Source of the DNA: an uncultured Marinicella sp.
Lineage (GTDB): Bacteria > Pseudomonadota > Gammaproteobacteria > Xanthomonadales > Marinicellaceae
Length of the DNA: 6,910 bases
Assembly: GCA_938008005.1 (NCBI GenBank)
Contig: CALLLZ010000086.1
Location: 1-6,910 of the forward strand
Direction of reading: 5' to 3'
Of the stretch, positions 1 to 6,370 are shown piece after piece. The translations under genes were made by a program, and so were the position numbers. Numbering within the stretch: the first letter of the stretch is position 1; every line of letters begins with the position of its first letter. Below the pieces are notes generated by a model. The model had not been told where the DNA came from and searched no databases. It worked only from the letters and a program-made list of their open reading frames with translations.

Positions 1-119
1 TTGTAATTAATAAATTTAAAACTTCAGCAAAATATTCAGAATTAAAAATAGATATTCCTAAGGATCTAGAGAAATTATTAAGAGTATATATTAGAATTAA
101 CGGAATGGGAGTTTTATTT
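1..119 (+). other. AT-rich foreign segment with an end-open ORF fragment, possibly tyrosine-recombinase-like
   Basis: Bases 1-107 are about 21% G+C by hand count (22 of 107), against about 40% in the rest of the window, and the minus-strand frame here has no AlaS character. On the plus strand, frame 3 (3-119) is open to the left edge and reads like real protein: an FKTSAKYSELKIDIP stretch, then an amphipathic helix DLEKLLRVYIRIN, then GVLF. This resembles the beta-hairpin with the catalytic lysine and the following helix of tyrosine recombinases, in the KTSxxYGxxxxxIP style I associate with AT-rich large DNA viruses and polinton-like viruses. That assignment is from memory of family patterns and only about 39 residues are visible. 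The same frame continues into antisense alaS and stops at 198-200, which carries no meaning. Bases 108-119 could belong to either side. It could also be arbitrary AT-rich sequence. Confidence 0.35.
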
Positions 120-1579
120 AAAACAAGTATACCCGAACTCCCTGATTCAAGATGGTCTACAGGCTTGTTATCTTGTAGCAACATGATGACTTGGGCTTGA
201 TCAATGTAGTTATGGTAACCTGTAAACTCAGTGGGCGATAGCGCTTGAATGACATCCGCAGAAATCTGGTTGGTTTGTGAGAATTGTTTACTGGATTTTG
301 ACTTCTCTTTTTGCGCCTGCATACATATTTCAAAAGCATCTACGTCTACAGATCGGCCATCTTCTCTGGCCACATCCTGAGTTAAATCCAATGGAAACCC
401 AAATGTATCGTACAGTTTAAAAGCCACAGAACCTGGAACTGCTGCACCACTGGCTAGTTTAGAAGTTGCTTTTCTATATTCTTGCATACCCACATCCAGA
501 GTATCAGAGAACTTCAATTCTTCTTTTTTCAAGGCCTTTTCTATTTGATTTTGTTTTTCAACCAGTTCAGGATAATCGTCTCCCATAGCTTCCTTTAGCG
601 CTTGCACCATTTGGTAAAAAAACAAACCTTTAGCACCTAATTTATTACCATGTCGAGCAGCTCGACGAATGATGCGCCGTAACACATAACCACGCCCTTC
701 ATTGGATGGCACCACTCCATCAGCAATTAAAAAAGCACAGGTTCTGATATGATCAGCCACCACTTTAAGAGAAGGATCATTCGCATCTTTAGCATCCGTT
801 AATTCTATGGCTTTTTTAATTAGATGCTGGAATAGATCGATGTCATAGTTATTGTGTTTACCTTGCATTATAGAGGCGATACGCTCCAAACCCATTCCAG
901 TATCAACACATGGACTGGGCAAAGGTTCTAGTGAACCGTCGCTTTGTTTGTCATATTGCATAAAAACTAAATTCCATATTTCAACAAACCTATCGCCATC
1001 TTCTTCTGGCGTGCCTGGAGGGCCGCCAGCTATATCTTTACCATGGTCATAAAATATTTCGGTACATGGGCCACATGGACCAGTTTCACCCATTTGCCAA
1101 AAATTATCCTTGGCTCCAATGCGTGAAATCTTATCGGCTGGAAATCCAATTTCATCTCGCCATATTTCCATCGCTTCATCATCTTCAATAAAGACAGTTA
1201 CCCACAATTTTTCCACCGGCAAACCCAACTCTTTGGTTAAAAAATCCCAAGCAAATTGAATGGCTTCGCGTTTAAAATAATCACCAAAACTGAAATTCCC
1301 CAACATTTCAAAAAACGTGTGGTGTCTAGCAGTGTAACCAACTTGATCTAAATCATTGTGTTTACCACCAGCCCTAACACAACGCTGAGAGGAAACTGCA
1401 CGATTATTGACTCGCTTTTCCGCCCCCAAAAACACATCTTTGAATTGCACCATGCCAGCATTAACAAATAGCAAAGTTGGGTCATTACCTGGTATCAATG
1501 AACTGCTTTTCACAGCTTGATGTTTTTGTTGTTCAAAAAAGTGAATAAATTTTGATCTGATCTGTTGAGTTGTTAACAT
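1..1579 (-). CDS. alaS: Alanyl-tRNA synthetase, N-terminal part; reading frame runs off the left edge through a suspect junction
   Basis: Class II synthetase that charges tRNA-Ala with alanine in the cytoplasm. The ATG at 1579 gives an N-terminus (MLTTQQIRSKFIHFF) that fits the family start. Visible signatures are the SSSLIPGNDPTLLF and NAGM block (residues 25-43), QRCVRAGGKHND (65-76), motif 2 TARHHTFFEMLGNFSFGDYF (83-102), MGETGPCGPCTE (163-174), motif 3-like GMGLERI (228-234) and RGYVLRRIIRRA (296-307). Aminoacylation and tRNA-recognition domains are therefore intact. Homology ends near residue 491 at LVLNKTP, where E. coli AlaS continues into the editing domain (FYAESGGQ). Instead about 35 unrelated codons follow (positions 106-2) with no stop. 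The editing HxxxH zinc site and the C-Ala domain are absent from the window. No clear Shine-Dalgarno precedes the ATG. A complete family member is about 870 residues. Identity is certain; whether the gene is really broken is not. Confidence 0.95.
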   Translation of the reverse strand, partial: MLTTQQIRSKFIHFFEQQKHQAVKSSSLIPGNDPTLLFVNAGMVQFKDVFLGAEKRVNNRAVSSQRCVRAGGKHNDLDQVGYTARHHTFFEMLGNFSFGDYFKREAIQFAWDFLTKELGLPVEKLWVTVFIEDDEAMEIWRDEIGFPADKISRIGAKDNFWQMGETGPCGPCTEIFYDHGKDIAGGPPGTPEEDGDRFVEIWNLVFMQYDKQSDGSLEPLPSPCVDTGMGLERIASIMQGKHNNYDIDLFQHLIKKAIELTDAKDANDPSLKVVADHIRTCAFLIADGVVPSNEGRGYVLRRIIRRAARHGNKLGAKGLFFYQMVQALKEAMGDDYPELVEKQNQIEKALKKEELKFSDTLDVGMQEYRKATSKLASGAAVPGSVAFKLYDTFGFPLDLTQDVAREDGRSVDVDAFEICMQAQKEKSKSSKQFSQTNQISADVIQALSPTEFTGYHNYIDQAQVIMLLQDNKPVDHLESGSSGILVLNKTPIPLILIYTLNNFSRSLGISIFNSEYFAEVLNLLIT

Positions 1580-1615
1580 ATTGACTGTTAAATAAAGATT
1601 AAAGTTAAGGCGGAA

Positions 1616-1644
1616 ATTTTATTGAACCACACCATAATATACAA
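1616..1644 (-). promoter_or_regulatory. Candidate sigma70-type promoter for alaS
   Basis: Reading the minus strand in the 114 bp gap between kdsB and alaS, TTGTAT (1644-1639, 4 of 6 to the -35 consensus) is followed after exactly 17 bases by TAAAAT (1621-1616, 5 of 6 to the -10 consensus). Transcription would begin near 1609, giving a leader of about 30 nt before the alaS ATG. The gap itself and the lack of a good ribosome binding site contrast with the overlapping genes upstream, which supports alaS being at least partly its own unit. AT-rich gaps often produce such matches by chance, so this is only a candidate. Confidence 0.4.
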
Positions 1645-1693
1645 CCTTTAATGGCACTGTATTTATTCACCCAAGGGTTAAATACAAATATCG

Positions 1694-2485
1694 TCAGGAG
1701 TTTTCAAAACGTTCAACATCGGCTTTGGTATCAATACCATGCGGCATAGATTCCAATGCAGGTGCTGCCACGATGATGTCACCCATCGCCAAAGCACGTA
1801 ATTGTTCTAATGATTCTGTTTGTTCAAGAACTGCTACAGGGGCCGCCGCAAATCGCTGCAAAAAATCTACTTTATACATGTAAAGGCCAATATGATGTTT
1901 ATATATCACGTCATTCGGCATGCTTTTAGGCTCCCTGAATTCTTTTTGAGCCCAAGGAATTGGTGCTCGGCTAAAATATAAGGCATGTTGTTGTTTATCA
2001 GTAACTAGCTTAACCACGTTGGGATTGAATAAATCCGTTAAATTATCAATAGTTTGGTACAAGGTTCCAATACTGGCTTCAGGGTGCTCTTTAACCAAAT
2101 CTATCACTTGTTGCACGTTGGCCAGCGGTATATTCGGCTCATCTCCTTGGTAGTTCAATACCCAAGTATCATTGTTCCATCCCATTAAATTGGCACATTC
2201 AGCAATACGATCAGTACCTGATTGGTGCTCAACATCGGTCATAACTGATTGATGTCCATTTGATTCAACCAGTTTTTGTATCCTTGTATCATCTGTAGCT
2301 ACCACCACTTGTTCAGCACCCAGTTGATTGGCTGCTTCAATGGCCCATAAAATCAGTGCTTTGCCTTTCAATTCAATCAAAGGCTTGCCAGGCAAACGTG
2401 ATGATCCATAACGAGCTGGAATACATACAACGAACTTAAAACCGGCTGCATTCTCAGTTCCATCATAATTATGTGCATCGCTCAT
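1694..2485 (-). CDS. kdsB: 3-deoxy-manno-octulosonate cytidylyltransferase (CMP-Kdo synthetase)
   Basis: Cytoplasmic enzyme that joins CTP and Kdo to make CMP-Kdo, the donor used to attach Kdo to lipid A. The protein has 263 residues. Signatures along the nucleotidyltransferase fold are IPARYGSSRLPGKPL (22-36, CTP-binding loop), VVVATDD (60-66), HQSGTDRIAE (87-96), NYQGDEP (111-117), the YFSRAPIPW block, HHIGLYMY, EQTESLEQLRAL, and a C-terminal GIDTKADVE. E. coli KdsB is 248 residues; the surplus is mostly an N-terminal extension of about 16 residues (SDAHNYDGTENAAGFK) before the first beta strand. No other in-frame ATG, GTG or TTG lies between the ATG at 2485 and the conserved core, so the extension looks real. 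Start and upstream lpxK stop overlap as ATGA, and an AAAGGG ribosome binding site (2498-2493) lies 7 bases before the ATG, inside lpxK. No Trm112-like gene separates it from lpxK, unlike in some relatives. Confidence 0.96.
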   Translation of the reverse strand: MSDAHNYDGTENAAGFKFVVCIPARYGSSRLPGKPLIELKGKALILWAIEAANQLGAEQVVVATDDTRIQKLVESNGHQSVMTDVEHQSGTDRIAECANLMGWNNDTWVLNYQGDEPNIPLANVQQVIDLVKEHPEASIGTLYQTIDNLTDLFNPNVVKLVTDKQQHALYFSRAPIPWAQKEFREPKSMPNDVIYKHHIGLYMYKVDFLQRFAAAPVAVLEQTESLEQLRALAMGDIIVAAPALESMPHGIDTKADVERFENS

Positions 2486-3471
2486 GGCATTACCCTTTCA
2501 ATCAACTCATTTATTGCTTGTTGCGTATTATCAGGCACCACCACTTGCATTTTCACTACCCAGACATGCGAAAAATTCATGTGCTCACACTTAACCGCAT
2601 CTTTTTCAGTGATCAATACCAAAGTATCTTGATGGGGTTCAAAATCTGCTTCAGAAAGTTCATGATGATCAGGCAATGGTTGCTTTACAATGGCCATACC
2701 TGCCGCTGACAACAATGAAAAAAAACTATCAGGATTGGCAATCCCTGCCATAGCAACCACTTTCTTGTTACGAAAATCTGACACATCTTTAAGCGCATTA
2801 ACATGGTTTAACTGATGAATAGCTTCAATAGCAAAATCATAATGATGCTGTTGTTCAATCATACCCTTAAAAACCACCAGATCAACGGAATTCAGTCTTT
2901 CCAGAGGTTCTCGCAAAGGACCTGCTGGTATCATCATGTGATTACCTGTGCGCCATTTGGCATCTAACATCACTATTTCTGCATCACGCCCCAACGCTAA
3001 ATGCTGCATACCATCATCCGCTATCAGAACATTAACAGGGTAATTTTGAATCAAGGCTTTGGCTGCTTTGACTCGATCCTTACCCACCATCACAGGCAAC
3101 TGAGTCTTTTTAGCCATCAATAAGGGTTCATCACCTGTAGCAGATGGGTTGGCATTGGCCGTCACAAACATAGGCTCAACCTTTCTCTTGCCTCCATACC
3201 CTCGTGAAATGATACCCGGCCTGTAACCCAACGATTTAAGATGGGCAGCCAGCCAGATCACCATCGGTGTTTTCCCACCACCACCGGCTGTGATGTTACC
3301 AACAACAATAACAGGGACCTTTAATCGATGAACTTTCAACAAACCCAACTTATATAGTCTCTTCCTTGTGGCAACCACAAAAGAAAAAAGCTTAGTACCT
3401 AGAAGATGCCACCAACTAACCTTACCGTTACCATACCATCGCAATCGAATTTTATCTTCATTCATTGGCAT
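2482..3471 (-). CDS. lpxK: Tetraacyldisaccharide 4'-kinase (lipid A 4'-kinase)
   Basis: Inner-membrane-associated kinase that phosphorylates the 4' position of the tetraacyldisaccharide 1-phosphate to make lipid IVA, the acceptor for Kdo. The 329 residues match the family length (E. coli 328). The first ~50 residues include a hydrophobic membrane-facing segment (about 20-34). The P-loop is VGNITAGGGGKTP (57-69), followed by SRGYGGK (89-95), TGDEPLL (112-118), and DDGMQHLALGRD (from 152) with the paired acidic residues known to be catalytic in this family. The AGPLREP and ITEKDAVKC motifs are also present. The start at 3471 lies 14 bp inside the end of msbA, so translational coupling is likely. 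An in-frame ATG two codons later (3465) is an equally possible start; a weak GGAT at 3480-3477 sits upstream. It shares a 4 bp overlap with kdsB downstream. Confidence 0.96.
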   Translation of the reverse strand: MPMNEDKIRLRWYGNGKVSWWHLLGTKLFSFVVATRKRLYKLGLLKVHRLKVPVIVVGNITAGGGGKTPMVIWLAAHLKSLGYRPGIISRGYGGKRKVEPMFVTANANPSATGDEPLLMAKKTQLPVMVGKDRVKAAKALIQNYPVNVLIADDGMQHLALGRDAEIVMLDAKWRTGNHMMIPAGPLREPLERLNSVDLVVFKGMIEQQHHYDFAIEAIHQLNHVNALKDVSDFRNKKVVAMAGIANPDSFFSLLSAAGMAIVKQPLPDHHELSEADFEPHQDTLVLITEKDAVKCEHMNFSHVWVVKMQVVVPDNTQQAINELIERVMP

Positions 3472-5209
3472 CTGTTATCCGGTGTAAGGAAGTGCTTTGA
3501 CTTTGTTGTAATTGTGCATATATTCCAGGCTGTGACATCAAAGTTTTATGGGTTCCAGTTTGAGCCACTTTGCCTTGCTCTAAAACCACCAATTTATCTA
3601 CATTCTCAATGGTAGACAATCGATGTGCAATCACTAACGTGGTTCGATTTTGCATCAGTTTTTCCAAGGCTTGCTGTATATGTTTTTCTGATTCAGTATC
3701 CAAAGCTGAAGTGGCCTCATCAAGAATCAGCAAAGGCGCATCTTTTAAGATAGCCCTGGCAATGGCTATACGCTGTCTCTGACCACCAGACAATCGAGTA
3801 CCGTTATCGCCTAAATTGGTATCAAAACCCTCTGGCAGTTTCAAAATAAACTCCAATGCATTTGCTTGTTCTGCTGCCCAATGAATTTGATCATCTGCAC
3901 AATCTGATTGAGCACCATAAGCAATGTTGTTTCTGACCGTATCATTGAATAGAACCACATCTTGACTCACCAGGGCAATGTGATTCCTCAAGCTTTCCAA
4001 CGTATATGATCTAACATCTCGACCATTGATCCAAATGCTTCCATTAATCACATCATAAAACCTAGGGACCAAGTTGACCAGCGTGCTTTTTCCACCACCA
4101 GATGCACCAACAAATGCCACACTTTCACCGGCAGAAACTGCTAAAGAAATATTTTTCAGAGCCTCAGCACCTTCATCATAAGAAAAACTGACTTGTTTGA
4201 AATCAATTTCCACTTGTTTACTGTCCAATACTTCTTGACCCGTGTCATTTTCAGGTTGTTGTTCCAGCACACTCATTACACTATCAGCTGCTGCCATAGT
4301 TGTTTGAATGGTAGCAATTACCGAAGACAAACTTTTTATAGTCGGCACCAATGCCATCATGGGCAGAAAGAAAGACATGAAGTCCTCAGTACTCATACCT
4401 GATTTTGCTGCCATGTACATAATCAGTGAAAGTGTAACTGCAATCAACATCAAGTTCACTGTAGACATCACTTCTTGTGTGGCTACTATTTTCACTTGCA
4501 ATTGTCGGTTGGTATTAACGTCTTTATTGAATTTACTCAGCTCTTTTTCCGAACCTTTATAAATTTTGACAATTTGCTGCCCTTTAACCACTTCTTCGAC
4601 TGTTTGGGTGATGTCTGCTATAGAATCCTGAATCCCGTGCCCTATGCGTCTAAATCTTTTATTTATAAAAGCAATAATTAATCCAATTAATGGAAAAACG
4701 ATAAAAGAAATTAACGCAAGTTTCCAAGAGTACCAAAACATCACACCGAGGTAAAAAACAATGCTCAAAACTTCACGAATAATGATCACAAAGTTTTTTG
4801 ATACACCATTGGCCATCTGTTCTATATCAAAAGTCATTCTAGAAATCAAACCACCTGATGAGTGTTGATCATAAAAAGATTGCGGCAGGGTTAAATATTG
4901 TTTAAAAACCAGACGGCGAAGGTCATTAACAACTTTCCTACCTACCCAAGTAAAACCATAAGAGGCTAAAAAACTTCCAAAACCCCGAATCAAAAATATA
5001 CCAATCACAAAAACTGGTAAAAATTTAATCCACAGAGGATCTTGATTGCCAAAAGCATTTTCTAAAATGGGGGAAATAGCAGCCATAAAAAAAGCACGAG
5101 TTCCAGCATCAATGGCAGTTCCTAAAATGGCAACAAAAAACACCAAACGATACGGCCTGACATATTTCATCAAACCCCAGTAGGTCAAACTATTGGTTTC
5201 AGGTTTCAA
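3458..5209 (-). CDS. msbA: Lipid A-core flippase, ABC transporter MsbA
   Basis: Half-size ABC exporter that, as a homodimer, flips core-lipid A from the cytoplasmic to the periplasmic face of the inner membrane. The 583 residues match E. coli MsbA (582). The N-terminal ~310 residues hold six predicted membrane helices; TM1 is about 22-44 and TM2 about 62-86 with the conserved arginine at 75 (LIRGFGS). The nucleotide-binding domain is complete: Walker A GASGGGKST (368-376, K374), Q-loop Q416 in VSQD, signature LSGGQRQR (473-480), Walker B LLILDE (493-498) and H-loop H529 in IAHRLST. Neighbouring lpxK and kdsB make MsbA far likelier than a drug exporter. The start codon read here is TTG at 5209, because a GGTGA ribosome binding site lies 6 bases upstream and the N-terminus then aligns with MsbA. 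An ATG at 5170 (residue 14) would cut into the elbow helix. An in-frame TGA at 5218-5216 limits upstream extension. Confidence 0.95.
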   Translation of the reverse strand: MKPETNSLTYWGLMKYVRPYRLVFFVAILGTAIDAGTRAFFMAAISPILENAFGNQDPLWIKFLPVFVIGIFLIRGFGSFLASYGFTWVGRKVVNDLRRLVFKQYLTLPQSFYDQHSSGGLISRMTFDIEQMANGVSKNFVIIIREVLSIVFYLGVMFWYSWKLALISFIVFPLIGLIIAFINKRFRRIGHGIQDSIADITQTVEEVVKGQQIVKIYKGSEKELSKFNKDVNTNRQLQVKIVATQEVMSTVNLMLIAVTLSLIMYMAAKSGMSTEDFMSFFLPMMALVPTIKSLSSVIATIQTTMAAADSVMSVLEQQPENDTGQEVLDSKQVEIDFKQVSFSYDEGAEALKNISLAVSAGESVAFVGASGGGKSTLVNLVPRFYDVINGSIWINGRDVRSYTLESLRNHIALVSQDVVLFNDTVRNNIAYGAQSDCADDQIHWAAEQANALEFILKLPEGFDTNLGDNGTRLSGGQRQRIAIARAILKDAPLLILDEATSALDTESEKHIQQALEKLMQNRTTLVIAHRLSTIENVDKLVVLEQGKVAQTGTHKTLMSQPGIYAQLQQSQSTSLHRITDANE

Positions 5210-5220
5210 AGTCAGTCACC
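5210..5220 (-). promoter_or_regulatory. Ribosome binding site selecting a TTG start for msbA
   Basis: On the minus strand, GGTGA (5220-5216) matches part of the AGGAGGTGA anti-anti-SD sequence and is followed by 6 bases (5215-5210) and then TTG at 5209. The TGA of this same GGTGA is an in-frame stop, so the start cannot lie further upstream. CTG at 5215-5213 is the only other in-frame codon that might serve. The downstream ATG at 5170 has only a poorly spaced GGGG before it. Confidence 0.5.
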
Positions 5221-5245
5221 AATCAGCAATTAAGATTAAAAGTTA

Positions 5246-5668
5246 TCACTGAGTGTCACTGGGTTGGGTCGTTGCCATAGAAACTTTCTCAAAACCCATA
5301 TTACCCAACACATCCATGGCCATAACCACATGTTTATGTGCTGCATTGGCATCGGCTCGAATAATTACAGGCATCTCTCTGGAATCTTTGACTATTTGTT
5401 GTAATGCATTCTTCAGTGACTGACTCTGGGCATTTATCAACTCATTGTTATTAATAAAAAAAACGCCTTTCTGACTGATAGAAATGACCAGATCTTGTTG
5501 CTCTGATGCAGCTGGCTTGGAACTGGCTTCAGGCAGTTCAATTTTAAGTTTAGCCTGCTTCTCAAAAGTGGTACTGACCATAAAAAAAATTAACAACAAA
5601 AACACCACATCGATCAAAGGCGTTAAATTCAGTTTTCTGTTTTCCGGTTGATGACTGGAAATTTTCAT
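5246..5668 (-). CDS. exbD: ExbD/TolR-family biopolymer transport protein
   Basis: Partner of ExbB in a proton-motive-force-driven inner-membrane motor. The 140-residue protein has the classic layout: a short polar cytoplasmic N-terminus (1-13), one membrane helix (about 17-35) with the motif NLTPLIDVVFLLLIFFMVST, and a periplasmic domain of about 100 residues. Asp20 aligns by eye with the essential membrane aspartate of E. coli ExbD (D25) and is the expected proton carrier. Its ATG overlaps the exbB stop as ATGA, so coupled translation is likely; the ribosome binding site is weak (AAAGA). The 36 bp to msbA contain no terminator, so msbA should be cotranscribed. No TonB, TolA or TolB gene is in the window, so the effector it energises is unknown. 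ExbD and TolR cannot be separated by eye; context in related bacteria favours the ExbD name. Confidence 0.9.
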   Translation of the reverse strand: MKISSHQPENRKLNLTPLIDVVFLLLIFFMVSTTFEKQAKLKIELPEASSKPAASEQQDLVISISQKGVFFINNNELINAQSQSLKNALQQIVKDSREMPVIIRADANAAHKHVVMAMDVLGNMGFEKVSMATTQPSDTQ

Positions 5669-6273
5669 GTTTTGTCTTTACTGATGGAGTCAATCAACTG
5701 CATAACTTGCTGTTCCATGACGATGGTTTGATCTGCAATTCTATTTTTAAAGTGCCGATAAAACAATACCGCTGGAATAGCCACGATCAAACCAGCTGCT
5801 GTAGTGGTCAAAGCTTGAGAAATCCCACCAGCCAATTGATTGGCATTACCAACACCAAACTCCATGATGTTAGCGAATACTTTCATCATACCAATAACAG
5901 TACCAAGCAAACCCAACAAAGGCGACACCTCACCGATGGCATTTAACCAATTCAACGGCTTTTCTAATTGATGGGCTAAATGCCTACCAGCATCTTCTAC
6001 TGCTTCTATAATAATTTCACGGGATTCATCTCTTTTACGCAATGCCACCGCCATCAAATTGCCTAATGGAGAAGTTGCGGCCAATTGATCAATGTGCTTT
6101 TGGTCCAGGTTTTTTTTCTTAGACCACTCAATGACTTGATCTGGCAGTTCTTTAGGAATAATTTCTTGATCCCGTAAACTCCAAAATCGCTCACCAACGA
6201 TCATCATAGCCAAAGCCATAAGGATCAGTAAGAAAATCATCACAACACCACCACTGCTGACTATCTCAAACAC
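5665..6273 (-). CDS. exbB: MotA/TolQ/ExbB-family proton channel protein
   Basis: Multi-pass inner-membrane subunit that forms the proton channel together with ExbD. The 202 residues contain TM1 (about 10-27), a cytoplasmic loop (about 30-108), TM2 (about 112-133) with PLLGLLGTVIGMM (118-130), and TM3 (about 155-172) with ALTTTAAGLIVAIPA (154-168). T125 and T158 line up with the functional threonines of E. coli ExbB (T148, T181). The position of E. coli Glu176 appears to be Gln153 here (GISQAL). The start is GTG at 6273: it has a good AGGAG 8 bases upstream, an in-frame TGA directly before it, and the expected N-terminus (MFEIVSSGG). The upstream gap of 97 bp to the reductase gene has no strong promoter; a TACAAT at 6319-6314 lacks a well-spaced -35. 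It is the first gene of the exbB-exbD-msbA-lpxK-kdsB block. It could be named TolQ-like, but no tol genes are adjacent. Confidence 0.9.
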   Translation of the reverse strand: MFEIVSSGGVVMIFLLILMALAMMIVGERFWSLRDQEIIPKELPDQVIEWSKKKNLDQKHIDQLAATSPLGNLMAVALRKRDESREIIIEAVEDAGRHLAHQLEKPLNWLNAIGEVSPLLGLLGTVIGMMKVFANIMEFGVGNANQLAGGISQALTTTAAGLIVAIPAVLFYRHFKNRIADQTIVMEQQVMQLIDSISKDKT

Positions 6274-6286
6274 TCATGCCACTCCT
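6271..6286 (-). promoter_or_regulatory. Ribosome binding site for the exbB GTG start, with an overlapping out-of-frame ATG
   Basis: On the minus strand, AGGAG (6286-6282) is followed by TGGCATGA and then GTG (6273-6271), a normal 8-base spacing. An ATG at 6278-6276 lies only 4 bases from the AGGAG in a different frame and would be read as Met-Ser-Val then TGA, overlapping the first exbB codons. The exbB frame has a TGA immediately before the GTG, so no upstream exbB start is possible. Confidence 0.65.
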
Positions 6287-6370
6287 ATTTTTTCAATCTT
6301 TTAAAACGGCCGTATTGTAACGACAGATGGAGAAAAATTCTGTAAATATTTCTATACAAAACAAATACAC

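Noticed and set aside
157..339. Minus-strand ORF of 60 codons inside the alaS region
   Set aside because: It is out of frame with the clearly conserved AlaS reading frame covering the same bases.
652..666. Perfect inverted repeat with 7-base arms around a single A (gtcgagc a gctcgac)
   Set aside because: It lies inside alaS over the conserved Arg-Ala-Ala-Arg codons (residues 306-309), so the symmetry follows from the CGA/GCT codon choice. A 1-base loop is also unsuited to a terminator or binding hairpin.
1661..1685. Weak hairpin just after the kdsB stop (TTAACCC/GGGTGAA)
   Set aside because: It has only about 6 pairs with one mismatch and a 2-base loop, and no run of T follows on the minus strand, so it does not qualify as an intrinsic terminator.
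2473..4681. Several plus-strand ORFs of 66-84 codons opposite lpxK and msbA
   Set aside because: They lie antisense to well-conserved genes, have no family features and no ribosome binding context, so they are shadow frames.
6306..6313. Palindrome ACGGCCGT in the exbB leader
   Set aside because: Only 8 bases with no extension of the symmetry; expected by chance and not a recognised operator.
6314..6346. Possible promoter before exbB: TTTACA and TACAAT on the minus strand
   Set aside because: Each hexamer is 5 of 6 to consensus, but the spacing is 21 bases, too long for sigma70, and no better -35 sits at 16-18 bases.
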